This document shows positions 47,463 through 56,970 of a DNA stretch of 64,000 bases, one piece after another (the stretch's first letter is position 1; every line of letters begins with the position of its first letter). The notes under the pieces are model-generated. The model worked only from the letters and a program-made list of their open reading frames with translations, had not been told where the DNA came from and did no database searches. Both the position numbers and the translations under genes were made by a program. The stretch spans positions 186,001 to 250,000 of the forward strand of contig NC_083371.1 in NCBI RefSeq assembly GCF_029542785.1. The letters run 5' to 3'. The stretch comes from Malassezia japonica (taxonomy: Eukaryota; Basidiomycota; Malasseziomycetes; Malasseziales; Malasseziaceae).

Positions 47463-47468
47463 CACGTG
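47463..47468. promoter_or_regulatory. CACGTG box in the 57-bp ICE2/RRS1 divergent spacer
   Basis: TTCACGTGAC, 32 bp from the ICE2 ATG and 19 bp from the RRS1 ATG. Confidence 0.55.
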
Positions 47469-47487
47469 ACGCTACTTTTTTTTGGCC

Positions 47488-48390
47488 ATGACTTCGGTGA
47501 GCACGAGCGTGGAGCAGGGCGAGACGCCCCTGCAGCTCGATGTGGGTCTGCTCGCGTCGTTTGATCTGAATGCAATCGATGCCAAGGCATACAAGAAGGA
47601 CAAGGAGGGTGTGCTGATGGCGCGCACGCGCAACGCCACCCAGGCGCTCGTCAACGCCATCTTTCAGCAGCCCATTGCGCGGAATCCGGTGTATGGGCCG
47701 CTGGCGTCGCTCCCTCCCTTCGAGACGCCGCTGCCCCGTGAAAAGGGGCTGCCGAAGCCCAAGCCGCTGACCAAGTGGGAAAAGTTTGCGCGCCAAAAGG
47801 GCATTACCAAGCGCAAGAAGGACCGCATGATCTACGACGAGGAGCGCAAAGAGTGGGTGCCGCGCTGGGGCTTCCAAGGCGCGAACAAGTCGCTCGAGAA
47901 CCAGTGGCTGGTCGAGGTGCCCAACACCGCCGACGACGACTTCCGCCCGGACAAGGACGCGGCCAAGAAGCGCAAGGAGCTCCGCCAAAAGAACGAGAAG
48001 CAGCACCAGCGCAACGTCGCGCGCGCCGAGGCCGCGGCGCCGGCGCCGGCCAAGTCGGAGCTTGGCTCGGGGGTGCCTGCGCGCACCAAGCGCCGCGCCG
48101 AGATCGACGCGGACCTCGCGCGGACGCGCGGCAGCACCGCGTCGATGGGGCGCTTCGACAAGACGCTGCAGGGCGAGTCGAAGCCGCGCGGCGTGAAGCG
48201 CACCTTCCAGGCGAACGAAATCGATACAAAGGCGGAGCGCGCGTCGAACCTCGCGCTTTTGTCCAAGATCGACAAGGGCGGCGCGAATATGAACGTGCGC
48301 AAGGCCATCAAGTACGCCTCCGAGGGCCAGGGGTCCAAGGCGATGGTGCAGCGCAAGGACAAGGAGCGCGCGCCGAAGCGGCGCAAGTAG
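47488..48390 (+). CDS. RRS1: RRS1, 60S ribosome assembly factor
   Basis: 300 aa, intronless. Rrs1 with Rpf2 recruits the 5S RNP into pre-60S particles (family knowledge). Conserved parts are LDVGLLASFDLNAID, ALVNAIFQQP, LPREKGLPKPKPLTKWEKFA, KKDRMIYDEERKEWVPRWGF and the basic C-terminus ending in KERAPKRRK. Length is normal for the basidiomycete family. It is the plus-strand half of a divergent pair with ICE2. Its stop faces the PRP17 stop across 40 bp. Confidence 0.97.
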   Translation: MTSVSTSVEQGETPLQLDVGLLASFDLNAIDAKAYKKDKEGVLMARTRNATQALVNAIFQQPIARNPVYGPLASLPPFETPLPREKGLPKPKPLTKWEKFARQKGITKRKKDRMIYDEERKEWVPRWGFQGANKSLENQWLVEVPNTADDDFRPDKDAAKKRKELRQKNEKQHQRNVARAEAAAPAPAKSELGSGVPARTKRRAEIDADLARTRGSTASMGRFDKTLQGESKPRGVKRTFQANEIDTKAERASNLALLSKIDKGGANMNVRKAIKYASEGQGSKAMVQRKDKERAPKRRK

Positions 48391-48430
48391 TGTGTACGGT
48401 AGTGGGTACTGCGTGGATAGCATTACGGTT

Positions 48431-50137
48431 CTATGTCCAGAGCTTCAGCAGGCCGTCCCAGGCGCCGGTAATCACCTTGGACGTCTCGTGCGGCAGCCAG
48501 GCGTGGGACATCATTGCGTCCTTGTGCGCCGGGAGCCGCTTGATCAGCCCGCCCGTCTTCCAGTCCCAAAACACGAGGTTGCCCTGGCTGTCGCCCGACG
48601 AAAGGAAGCGGCCGTCGGGGCTGAAGGCGACCTGGCACGCAAAGCCCGCGACGCTGTGCCCTTTAAAGGCGCGGCGCTGGCTCTGCTTGTACGTGTCTGC
48701 GTTGTACACGAGAATCTGGTTGTCCATCGACTGGCACGCGAGCCACTTTTCGTCGGGATGCAGCGCCACCGACGGGATCGAGTGCATGTGGGGGTCGGCA
48801 ATGTACTTGGTCACCACCGGAATGTCAAAGTCCCACGCGCGCATCGACTTGTCGTCCGACGTCGAGAGGAAGCGCCGGTTCTCGTCGACAAACGTGATCG
48901 TGTTGACCGCGCCTTGATGCTGGTTGTACTCTTGCACGAGCTCCTTGCTGCGCAGGTCGTACTGCAGAATCTTTTTGTCGCTCGTGCCGGTGAGAAAAAT
49001 GTCGTCCTGCTCCGGGTAGAAGACGACACAGTTCCCGACGCCGTCCAGGGGGTAGGTTTGCAGACAGGCACCCGTCTCGGTGTCCCACAGCTTGATCATG
49101 TTGTCGTAGCCAGACGACAAAAACTGGCTGCCGTCGTTGTTGAAACGCACGTCGCGCACGCCTTTTGCGTGGCCGAGAAAAGTGCGCAGGCAGTTGCCTT
49201 GGTGGTACACGTCCCACAGCTTCACCTTTGTATCCATACTGCCACTCAGCACGAGATGTCCACTCTGGGGAAAGAGGCGCACCGCGTGCACCGCCTTGGT
49301 ATGCCCGGTAAACGTATGGATGCAGGTCTGGGGTATAAAGCACTGCTGCGAGCCGGGCTCGCCACGCAGGTTCGTGCCGGCATCGGTGGGGATGTGCATG
49401 TACGTCCGCCCCTGGTAGTCGTACATCGACTCTCCGTGAAAGATGCTCTTTTCCGTGCCGCGCATCTCGTCGATCTCGCGGCGGCGCTCGAGCTTCTTGT
49501 GCTCTTGCTGGCGCTGCACGGCCCCCGTCTCGGCCGCAGTGATCTCCTCCTTGGTCGGACCGAGCTGCCCTTTGGGCAGCGCAACGACGTGCTCCTCTTC
49601 CCACGCCGCCCACGGGCCTTGGTACGCGCCGGCGCCGTCGACAATCGACGCGTCGCCGTTCGCCTTGCGGCGCTTCTTGAGCGCACGCGCCGCGCGCCGC
49701 GTCTCGGCATTGCCACCACGCAGCTCGGCCATCGTTGCACCGCCCATCTCCTGCGCCGCATGGCGGTCGCCGACAAACGCATGCGCGCCTTGCGACGCGG
49801 CGGCAAACGTGCTCGGATTGCGCGCGTACCCCATCATCTCAAACGTGCGCTGCTGGTTGCGAAAGTCAAAGTCGGACATGGTCGTCTCTTCCACCGCACC
49901 CGTGCGCGTCTGGCGCACGTTGGGGTCGGCCGCGGGCGCGGCGGGCGCCGCTTCCTCCTCCTCTACAGCCGGCGCCACGTCCCGGACCACGAGCGCGGAC
50001 GCCGCCTCGCGCGGCGCACGGCCTTCCGTACTCTCCAGACCGAACGCATCGTGCCGAGGTACCTCGTCCTCGCTCTCCTCGTCGCTGAGCCGCCGCTCCT
50101 CGTCGCTCTCCGATCCGTACGCGGCGAGCGCCTCCAT
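48431..50137 (-). CDS. PRP17: PRP17/CDC40, second-step splicing factor with WD repeats
   Basis: 568 aa, intronless, from the ATG at 50137 (MEALAAYGSESDEE). The N-terminal part has the conserved stretch FRNQQRTFEMMGYARNPS and QGPWAAWEEEHV and the EKSIFHGESMYDYQGRTYMH block. Seven WD repeats follow, for example GHTKAVHAVRLFPQSGHLVL, VRDVRFNNDGSQFLSSGYDN and CQVAFSPDGRFLSSGDSQGN, ending KLWT. Prp17 acts in the second transesterification step (family knowledge). In yeast its importance grows with branch-point to 3' splice-site distance, so its retention beside 5-nt spacings is notable. A CACGTG box lies 12 bp upstream of the ATG, in the spacer shared with RPE1. Confidence 0.97.
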   Translation of the reverse strand: MEALAAYGSESDEERRLSDEESEDEVPRHDAFGLESTEGRAPREAASALVVRDVAPAVEEEEAAPAAPAADPNVRQTRTGAVEETTMSDFDFRNQQRTFEMMGYARNPSTFAAASQGAHAFVGDRHAAQEMGGATMAELRGGNAETRRAARALKKRRKANGDASIVDGAGAYQGPWAAWEEEHVVALPKGQLGPTKEEITAAETGAVQRQQEHKKLERRREIDEMRGTEKSIFHGESMYDYQGRTYMHIPTDAGTNLRGEPGSQQCFIPQTCIHTFTGHTKAVHAVRLFPQSGHLVLSGSMDTKVKLWDVYHQGNCLRTFLGHAKGVRDVRFNNDGSQFLSSGYDNMIKLWDTETGACLQTYPLDGVGNCVVFYPEQDDIFLTGTSDKKILQYDLRSKELVQEYNQHQGAVNTITFVDENRRFLSTSDDKSMRAWDFDIPVVTKYIADPHMHSIPSVALHPDEKWLACQSMDNQILVYNADTYKQSQRRAFKGHSVAGFACQVAFSPDGRFLSSGDSQGNLVFWDWKTGGLIKRLPAHKDAMMSHAWLPHETSKVITGAWDGLLKLWT

Positions 50138-50149
50138 GGTGATGAGAGT

Positions 50150-50155
50150 CACGTG
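50150..50155. promoter_or_regulatory. CACGTG box in the PRP17/RPE1 divergent promoter
   Basis: GTCACGTGAT, 12 bp upstream of the PRP17 ATG and 43 bp upstream of the RPE1 ATG in a 61-bp spacer. Confidence 0.55.
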
Positions 50156-50190
50156 ATAGATTCCCAACCGCGCTCGCACGGGGCGGCGCA

Positions 50191-50253
50191 ATGGAGCGAT
50201 GCCCACGATCAAGATTGCGCCGAGTGTGCTCGCGTCCGATCTGGGCAACCTGA
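50191..50253 (+). other. Overlapping upstream ORF at the RPE1 start
   Basis: An ATG at 50191, 8 nt before the RPE1 ATG and in another frame, opens 20 codons plus a stop that overlap the RPE1 coding start. Whether it lies on the mRNA depends on the transcription start. If it does, it could reduce RPE1 translation. Confidence 0.3.
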
Positions 50254-51105
50254 ACCATGAGTGCCAACGGATGATGGACAGTGGAGCCGACTGGCTTCAT
50301 ATGGGTGTGTTTCCCCCCGCTGATGCAGACATTATGGACGGGCATTTCGTGCCCAACATTGTGCTGGGTGCGCCGGTGCTCAAGTCGGTGTACAAGGCGC
50401 TGCCGCATATCTTTATGGACTGCCATATGATGGTGTCTGAGCCTGCAAAGTGGATCAAAGACATTGCGGACGCGGGTGGCAAATCGTATACCTTCCACCT
50501 CGAGGCGACGGGTAGGTTTCCCTACTAATGCAGACGACCCCCTCGATGTCATTCGCCAGATCAAGACGGCCAATATGCGTGCATCGATTGCGATCAACCC
50601 CGGCACGCCCGCGAACGAGATCTCGGACGAGATCGGCAAGGCGGTCGACATGATCCTCGTCATGACCGTGTGGCCCGGCGCAGGCGGCCAAAAGTTTATG
50701 AAAGAGTGCATGCCCAAGGTCGCCGAGCTCCGTGCGCGTTTCCCGGAGCTAGACGTGGAAGTCGACGGCGGCGTCGGGCCCAAGACGATCGACCGCTGTG
50801 CGGACGCCGGCGCGAACGTGATCGTGGCCGGCACCGCCGTGTTTAACCACTCAGACCCCAAGGCCGTGATTGCTTTTCTGCGCAAGCAGTGCGAGCGGGC
50901 CCAGGAACGCATCCGCGACGAGCGCGAGCGCATCGCCAAGGGCGAGTCGATCGAGGAGGTGGACAAAAGCAAGGGGTATACTTCCGGATCCATCACCCCA
51001 TGGTCGCACCCACGTGTATACATGCCACGACGCCGCAGCTCAGGCTCGCGCTCACCGCCCGCAAGCAAGTTTGGCGCGAGCATCACCATGCAGCCCATCC
51101 ACTAG
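50199..51105 (+). CDS. RPE1: Ribulose-5-phosphate 3-epimerase
   Basis: Exons 50199-50304, 50329-50511 and 50534-51105 (introns 24 and 22 nt), 286 aa. It interconverts ribulose-5-phosphate and xylulose-5-phosphate in the pentose phosphate pathway. The TIM barrel is marked by KIAPSVLASDLGNLNHEC, WLHMDIMDGHFVPNI (formed only by removing the in-frame 24-nt intron), FMDCHMMVSEP, LVMTVWPGAGGQKF and EVDGGVGPKTIDRCADAGAN. The 24-nt intron has no stop and would insert eight residues beside the metal-binding His-Asp if retained. The C-terminal extension after about residue 232 (VDKSKGYTSGSITPWSH... to TMQPIH) is about 50 aa longer than usual and may be a read-open artefact or a lineage tail. Confidence 0.95.
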
Positions 51106-51148
51106 TTTCGTACCCCAAAAGCCCCGGTTATGTGGAGGTTCCTTAGCC

Positions 51149-52345
51149 ATGTCGCAGTTTGTCGCCTACGCGGGCCTGCTCGGCACGGCGTCCGCCTGCG
51201 TGTACATTGGCAGCTACTGTGCGCTGCACACGCCAATCAAGACGCGCGAGCTGCGCAAGGCCGCAGGGAAGGATGTAAATGAGGACGAGGAGGAGGGGCA
51301 GTCGCAGAGCCTCTCGTCCGGCAATGCGTACATCTTTCCCGTGATTGGCAGCGCGGTGCTCTTTTCGCTCTACCTCGCGTTCAAGTACTTTGACAAGGCA
51401 ATGATCAACACGATGCTCTCGGCGTACTTTGCATTTGCGGGCGCGCTCGCGATCCCTGTCGCCGCCGAGCACCTGATCAAGATGGCCAACGGAGGAAAGG
51501 TGGGGGGGTACGAGGCGCTCCTCCTCCGCGTGCGCATTCCCAACCCTTTTGCAAAGAAGGCGCTCGAGGTGAAGAAGAGCGACAAGCCGGCACCGCCAAT
51601 CACCGACGCAAACGTGCCGGGGACAGCGCCGCCCGTGTCGTCCAACGCGATCACCATCGACCTGCTCGGCCTCGTCCTGATGGGCATCTACCTGTACTCG
51701 CGCCACTGGATGCTCACAAACATTGTCGCGGTGTGCTTTGCGATCCAGGGGATCATGCTCATCACGCTCGACTCGTTCAGCACGGGCTACATCCTGCTCG
51801 CCGGCCTCTTTTTCTACGACATCTTTTGGGTGTTTGGCAGCGCGAAGCTCGTCCGCAGCGGGCCTTCGGTTATGGTCTCGGTCGCGACCAACTTTGATGG
51901 ACCGATCAAGATCCTCTGCCCAAAGAACCTGCTCGAAGTCGCCTCGGCCTACTTGGGCGGCCGCACCGTGCCGAGCCTCGCTTTTGCGCTGCTCGGCCTC
52001 GGCGACATTGTCATCCCGGGCGTGTTTGTCGCTCTCGCCCTGCGTTTCGACCAGAAGCACGCCTCGGAAAGTCAGCCGTCGCTGGGTTTCACGCGCTTCT
52101 ACTACCGCTTTGCCAAGCCCTACTTTACGACGTGCCTCGCGGCGTACGTCGGCGGCCTGGTCTTCACCATGGCCGTGATGCACGTGTTTGGCGCCGCCCA
52201 GCCCGCACTCCTGTACCTCTCGCCGGCATGCTCGCTGTCGGTCGTGTTCCTTGCAATCGCACGCAAGGAGCTCAAGGAGCAGTGGAACTGGGTCGACAAG
52301 ACCACCGAGCCCACGCCGCCGGAGAAGGAGAAAAAGGCCAACTGA
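51149..52345 (+). CDS. Signal peptide peptidase (intramembrane aspartyl protease)
   Basis: 398 aa, intronless. Presenilin-type protease of the ER that cleaves signal peptides and other type II membrane helices. The two catalytic aspartates are in GLFFYDIFWVF (Asp224) and LGLGDIVIPG (Asp286). The conserved PAL motif is AQPALLYLSP (from Pro352). About nine hydrophobic segments can be seen. The C-terminus is lysine-rich (PPEKEKKAN), as expected for a cytosolic ER-retrieval tail. It follows the RPE1 stop by 43 nt and precedes SGD1 by 32 nt on the same strand. Confidence 0.97.
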   Translation: MSQFVAYAGLLGTASACVYIGSYCALHTPIKTRELRKAAGKDVNEDEEEGQSQSLSSGNAYIFPVIGSAVLFSLYLAFKYFDKAMINTMLSAYFAFAGALAIPVAAEHLIKMANGGKVGGYEALLLRVRIPNPFAKKALEVKKSDKPAPPITDANVPGTAPPVSSNAITIDLLGLVLMGIYLYSRHWMLTNIVAVCFAIQGIMLITLDSFSTGYILLAGLFFYDIFWVFGSAKLVRSGPSVMVSVATNFDGPIKILCPKNLLEVASAYLGGRTVPSLAFALLGLGDIVIPGVFVALALRFDQKHASESQPSLGFTRFYYRFAKPYFTTCLAAYVGGLVFTMAVMHVFGAAQPALLYLSPACSLSVVFLAIARKELKEQWNWVDKTTEPTPPEKEKKAN

Positions 52346-52377
52346 TCCGTAGCTCCACACTCCACTTTTTTTTCGAG

Positions 52378-55306
52378 ATGGCCTGGCGTGGCGGACCGGC
52401 CAAGGCGCGGTCGACGACGCGTCTGCCTGCAGCGCTGCGTGAGGAGCTTGGGCTTGGCGAGAATGGCGCACCGGAGTCGGGGCGGCGGCCGAGCGCGAAG
52501 CGCCCACGTCTGAATGCGGCAGCAGCACGCAAAGAGCAACGAAAAGAGCAGCGTCACGCAAAGCATGGACGCAAACCGACACAGAAGCGCGATGCGTGGC
52601 GCCAGGAAGAGGCGCAGCGCTCGGTACAGAAACAGCGCGAACCTGCTCCTGGGCCAAAGGCGCCGCAGCCGAAAGCGCCGCAGCCAAAGGCGGCACCACA
52701 GCCCAAGGCGGCACCCAAAGCGGCGCCCAAGCCAAAAAAGAGCAAGGCTGAACCGGAAGAGATGCGCACAGTCATGGATCCCATCACGGGTGAAATGCGT
52801 ACAGTGACACAAAAGAAGGCGTCCAATGGGCCGTCCAAGCTCGAACAGCTCATGGAGCGCACTGGCCAGCGCCCGCTCAACGAACAAGAGCCGGTCGAGC
52901 GCCAGCGGCCGATGACGGCTGCCGAAAGGGACGAGGAAGACGAGATCAAGTGGCTCGAGTACCAGCTATATGGAAAAAAGAAGCGTGCGGCTCCTGAAGA
53001 GACGGACGATTTGGATTGTATGTGGTTGAGCTGACACAGACTTGCTCGACGATTTGGATAAGCTGCAGGCGGGACTTGATCAAGAGGCCGCGGCGAAGGA
53101 GGGCGACGCGGAGGGCGACGAGGATGGAGAAGAGGGTAATGAGGAGGGAGATGAGGAAGAAGAGGAGGGAGAAGAGGAAGAGGACGAGGACGAGGATGAG
53201 AAGAATGGAGAGGAAGAGGAAAATGACGACGACGACGACGACGACGATGACGCTGACGACGACGACGCTGCATCGGACGAATTCGAGTTTGCCGACGACG
53301 ATACCGACACGTACGACGTCGCACTGAACAAGGAAGGCCTCGATGACCTCGACAACCTCGATGTCGACCTGGACGAAGACGACCTCGGCGGCGACTTCGA
53401 CGACCTGGACGAGGCCCTCGACACGATGGAGCACGATGCATCCCCCTCTCCGCCTCCTGAAGCACCGAGCGGCCCCTCCAAGTACGTCCCTCCTGCAATG
53501 CGCGCAGCTGCCAAGGAAAAAGACGAAGCGCATGCGCTGCAGCAGCAAAAGCTGCGCCGCCACGTCAACGGTCTGCTGAACCGTCTTGGTGAAGGCAACC
53601 TCGATACCATTCTTGGCGAGCTCGATGGACTGTACCGCACGTATGCGCGTGGCGACGTGACGTCGATGCTCACGACGCTTGTCCTCGACACGGTGGCGGC
53701 GCGTACGCAGCTGAGCGAGACGATTGTCGTGCTGTACGCCGTGCTCATCACTGCGATGCACCGCATTGTCGGTGTCGAGTTCGGCGCCTACTTTCTGCAA
53801 GAATGCATGTCGCGTTTCCTGCGCGTCTACAACGAGCTCCTCGCGCGCCCCTCTGCGTCCGACGAAGACAAGAGCGCGGGGAGCCGCGAGTGCGTCAACC
53901 TTGTGCTGCTGCTGTGCCACATGCTGAACCACAAACTGCTGTCTGCCGGCCTGATCTACGACCTCGTGCGCCTCCTCCTCGGCTACGACTTTAGCGAGAT
54001 GCTGCCGAATGTCGCCACGCCCAAGCCCATGGCCGAAGTCGATATTGAGCTTGTGCTGCGCATTGTACAGAGCTGCGGCCAGCAGCTGCGGCGCGATGAC
54101 CCAGCCTCGCTCAAGACCATTGCCGAGCTGACCAAGGAGCGCTTGGATGAGGCGAAGAGCAACACGTCGCTTGTCGCTGACTCGAGCCGTGCGCGGTTCA
54201 TGCTCGAGGCGCTGCTCAACCTGCGCCAGAACAAGAAGCAGCAGCAGGCGTCGTCTGCTGCCGAAAGCGCGCAGCGCCTCGGCAAGTATCTCTCGACGCT
54301 CGAAAAGAAGCGCACCCTCCGCACGCACACCGCCCTGCAAGTCGGTCTGCGTGATCTCCAAGACGCCGAAAAGAAAGGACGCTGGTGGCTTGTCGGCGCT
54401 GCGTGGACCGGGCACGAGCCGAGCGCGCCTGCGCCCGAGCCCGAGCGCGAAACGGTGCAGGACGAGACGTGGCTTCCCGACGATGCGACGACGTCGTCGG
54501 TCGACGTCGGAGCCCTCGCGCGGTCCCAAGGCATGAATACGGACGCGCGCCGCGCCGTCTTTTCGACGCTCATGACCGCGCTGGACTACAAAGAGGCCGC
54601 GCAGAGCCTCATGCAGCTCAAGCTGAACGATGTGCAGCGGCGCGAGATTATCCGCGTGCTCGTGCACTGCCTCGGCAGCGAGCAAGTGTACAACCCCTAC
54701 TATGTGCTGATCGGCCAGCAGCTCGCCGAGGACCTCCCTGGCATGCGTATCACGATGCAGTTTGTGCTGTGGGACTACTTCCGCGAGATTGGCGAGACGC
54801 ACGTCGGCGGCGAAAAGATCACTGCGCAGCTCGAGGACGACGCGGCGCCCGAGGTCGATGGGGCCGACGGCAAGCGCAAGCTCGTGCACCTCGCGCGTGC
54901 CTATGGCTACTGGATCGGGCACCAAGCGCTGAGCCTCAATGTCCTGCGCCCGGTCGACTTTACCAGTATTAAGGCGAACGGCGTCCGTTTTGTGCAGCAG
55001 CTGCTCACGCATGCGCTGCTCGCGACGCAGACCAAGTCGCCGGTGCTCACGCCGGCGGTGCGTACGCGCCTCGCAAAAGAGCCGAGCGTGTCGGACCGGA
55101 GCGCGGTCGAGCGCCTCTTTGTCCAAGGCACGGTCGGCCACCCTGCGCTGGCGCAGGGCCTGCTCGTCTTTTTGCGCACGCATCTGCGCAAAAAGGACCT
55201 CGCGCAGGCGCTCGGTGCGGGCGACAGCGCGCTCGGTCGCCTGCGGTGGGCGGCGCGTATTGCGATTGATACCGTGACGGTCGGCTCGACGTCGGCTGCT
55301 GCATAG
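52378..55306 (+). CDS. SGD1: SGD1/NOM1-type MIF4G-MA3 nucleolar protein
   Basis: Exons 52378-53017 and 53040-55306, one 22-nt intron (donor GTATGT), 968 aa. The N-terminal region is basic with QPKAPQPKAAPQPKAAP repeats. The junction joins EETDDLD to YLLDDLDKLQ. A long Glu/Asp tract follows (about 240-300). The MIF4G domain starts near KLRRHVNGLLNRLGEGNLD and continues through YLQECMSRFLR-like helices and LRIVQSCGQQLRRDDP. The MA3 domain is near 700-830 (AVFSTLMTALDYKEAAQSLM, YYVLIGQQLAEDLPGMR). Yeast Sgd1 functions in 18S rRNA production (family knowledge). The leader contains CTCCACACTCCAC and a T run. The stop TAG abuts the ROK1 stop with no gap. Confidence 0.93.
53090..53280 (+). repeat. 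SGD1: Low-complexity GAG/GAC tract encoding the acidic segment of SGD1
   Basis: Mostly GAG, GAA and GAC/GAT codons over about 190 bp. Nucleolar proteins often carry such acidic runs. Confidence 0.7.
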
Positions 55307-56926
55307 CTACGAATTGTTCGCCTTTTCTTTCCGGCGCTTGCTGCCCTGCACCATGTCGCGTTTGCGGTGCGCGAGGCGGCGGCCCAACGAGCTGCTTCCG
55401 GACGCGGCGCGCACGTCGCGGCGCTCGATCGGCTTCTTGCGCAGCTGCTGCTTGAGCAGCTTGGACGGCTTGGGCAGCTTGAGCATCCACTCGGGCACGT
55501 CGCACCCGGACTGCCGCATGACGTTGACGACGGTCTTGAGGTACGGCGCGTCTTGCTTGGTAAAGTAGGTGATCGCCGTGCCCTGCTTGCCTGCACGACC
55601 CGTACGGCCGATACGGTGGATGTAGCTCTGGACCGTCTGGGGAAAGTCGTAGTTGATCACCAAATTCACGCCCTTGAAGTCGATACCGCGCGCCATAAGC
55701 TCGGTACAAATCAGGATCCAGATATCGCCGCGGCGGAACGCCTGGATCACCGCTTCACGCTGCGCTTTCGGGCGCTCCGAGTGGATGACGTCGACATGCA
55801 GCCCGTCGTACACGAGCTCGTGAAAGAGCTCGCGTGCGCGCTGGATCGACTGCACGAAAAGGAGCACGGGCGGCTTCATGCCGCCGGACTGGATGAGCGC
55901 ACGCAGCGCATGGAGCTTGCCGTCCTCGGATCCGGCGAACTCGAGGCGCTGCTCGATCGTGGTCGTCGCCGAGTCCTTTTGGCCGACCAGCACGCGGCAC
56001 TCGTCGACCATAAAAGTCTTGGCGAGCTCCTCGACACCCGCCGGGAGCGTCGCACTAAAGAGCGCCTTGCGCAGGTTGGGGTTTGTGCACGCGGCCAGAA
56101 TGGTATCGGTCTGCTCGAGGAAACCTTGCTCGAGCAGACGGTCGGCCTCGTCCAGCACGAGGTTGCCGACCTGCGACAGGTCGAGCTCCTCGTGCTCGAT
56201 CGCGTGCACGAGACGCAGCGGCGTCGTAATCAGGATATCGTATTTCTTGTTCAAGCCCGGCGTCTGGGACTTGGCGCCGGAGCGAGTCAGGAGGCACGTA
56301 CGGAATGCCTGGCCGTGCGCGAGGCGCTGCAGCTGCTCATAGATCTGCTGCGCAAGCTCGCGCGTGGGGCTCACAATCACTGCGCGCAGCCCCCCTTTTC
56401 TGTGCTCGCCGAGGAGCTGGAGGAGCGGCAGGAGAAAAGCAATCGTCTTGCCCGAGCCGGTCGGCGCACCCGCGAGCAGGTCGCGGCCCTCGAGCATGAC
56501 ACTGATCGCACCGCACTGGATCGGCGTCGGCTGCGGCCAGTTTCCAGCGACCAAGTTCTCACGCAGCCACGGGCGGACGTCCCAGCGCTGCTCGAGGTCC
56601 GCCCAGGACCGCAGCGGGAGCGGCACGTCGGTGCCCTTGAGCTTGAGCTGGTGCGTGCGCAGGAATTCAGGCAGCTCCGAGCGGCGCAGCGGTGCGGCCG
56701 GCGCCTCATCGCGCACACGCGGCCCTTGCTCGGCCTCGGCCGCGCGCCGCTCCTCTTTGTGTGTGTTGAAAAAGTCGAGCGCTTTCGGCACGGCCGCCGG
56801 CGCACTCGACGTGCTTGCCTCTTGCTCTTTTGGCGCACGCGACTCAGTAAAGACAGCGATATCCTCGCCAAAGCGCTTCCTGTCGAAGCGCGCGCCCCCG
56901 GTGACGAGCGAGCTGAAAATATCCAT
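55307..56926 (-). CDS. ROK1: ROK1/DDX52-type DEAD-box RNA helicase
   Basis: 539 aa, intronless. Helicase motifs in order: PTPIQ (Q motif region), GAPTGSGKTIAF (I), PTRELA (Ia), NLVLDEADRLLEQ (II), LFSATLPAG (III), LLFVQS (IV), ARGIDFKGV (V) and HRIGRTGRAG (VI). The N-terminal DIFSSLVTGGARFDRKRF is typical of Rok1, which acts in 18S rRNA processing (family knowledge). The C-terminus is basic. The stop CTA (plus strand) directly follows the SGD1 TAG. It is divergent from the F-box gene across 44 bp. Confidence 0.97.
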   Translation of the reverse strand: MDIFSSLVTGGARFDRKRFGEDIAVFTESRAPKEQEASTSSAPAAVPKALDFFNTHKEERRAAEAEQGPRVRDEAPAAPLRRSELPEFLRTHQLKLKGTDVPLPLRSWADLEQRWDVRPWLRENLVAGNWPQPTPIQCGAISVMLEGRDLLAGAPTGSGKTIAFLLPLLQLLGEHRKGGLRAVIVSPTRELAQQIYEQLQRLAHGQAFRTCLLTRSGAKSQTPGLNKKYDILITTPLRLVHAIEHEELDLSQVGNLVLDEADRLLEQGFLEQTDTILAACTNPNLRKALFSATLPAGVEELAKTFMVDECRVLVGQKDSATTTIEQRLEFAGSEDGKLHALRALIQSGGMKPPVLLFVQSIQRARELFHELVYDGLHVDVIHSERPKAQREAVIQAFRRGDIWILICTELMARGIDFKGVNLVINYDFPQTVQSYIHRIGRTGRAGKQGTAITYFTKQDAPYLKTVVNVMRQSGCDVPEWMLKLPKPSKLLKQQLRKKPIERRDVRAASGSSSLGRRLAHRKRDMVQGSKRRKEKANNS

Positions 56927-56970
56927 CGTGGAAGGGAGCCACTTTTTGCTTACCAAACCTCCACTTGTGC

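Noticed and set aside
52132..52377. Upstream in-frame extension of SGD1 into the peptidase gene
   Set aside because: It begins at a non-ATG codon within signal peptide peptidase; the ATG at 52378 follows the CTCCAC leader.
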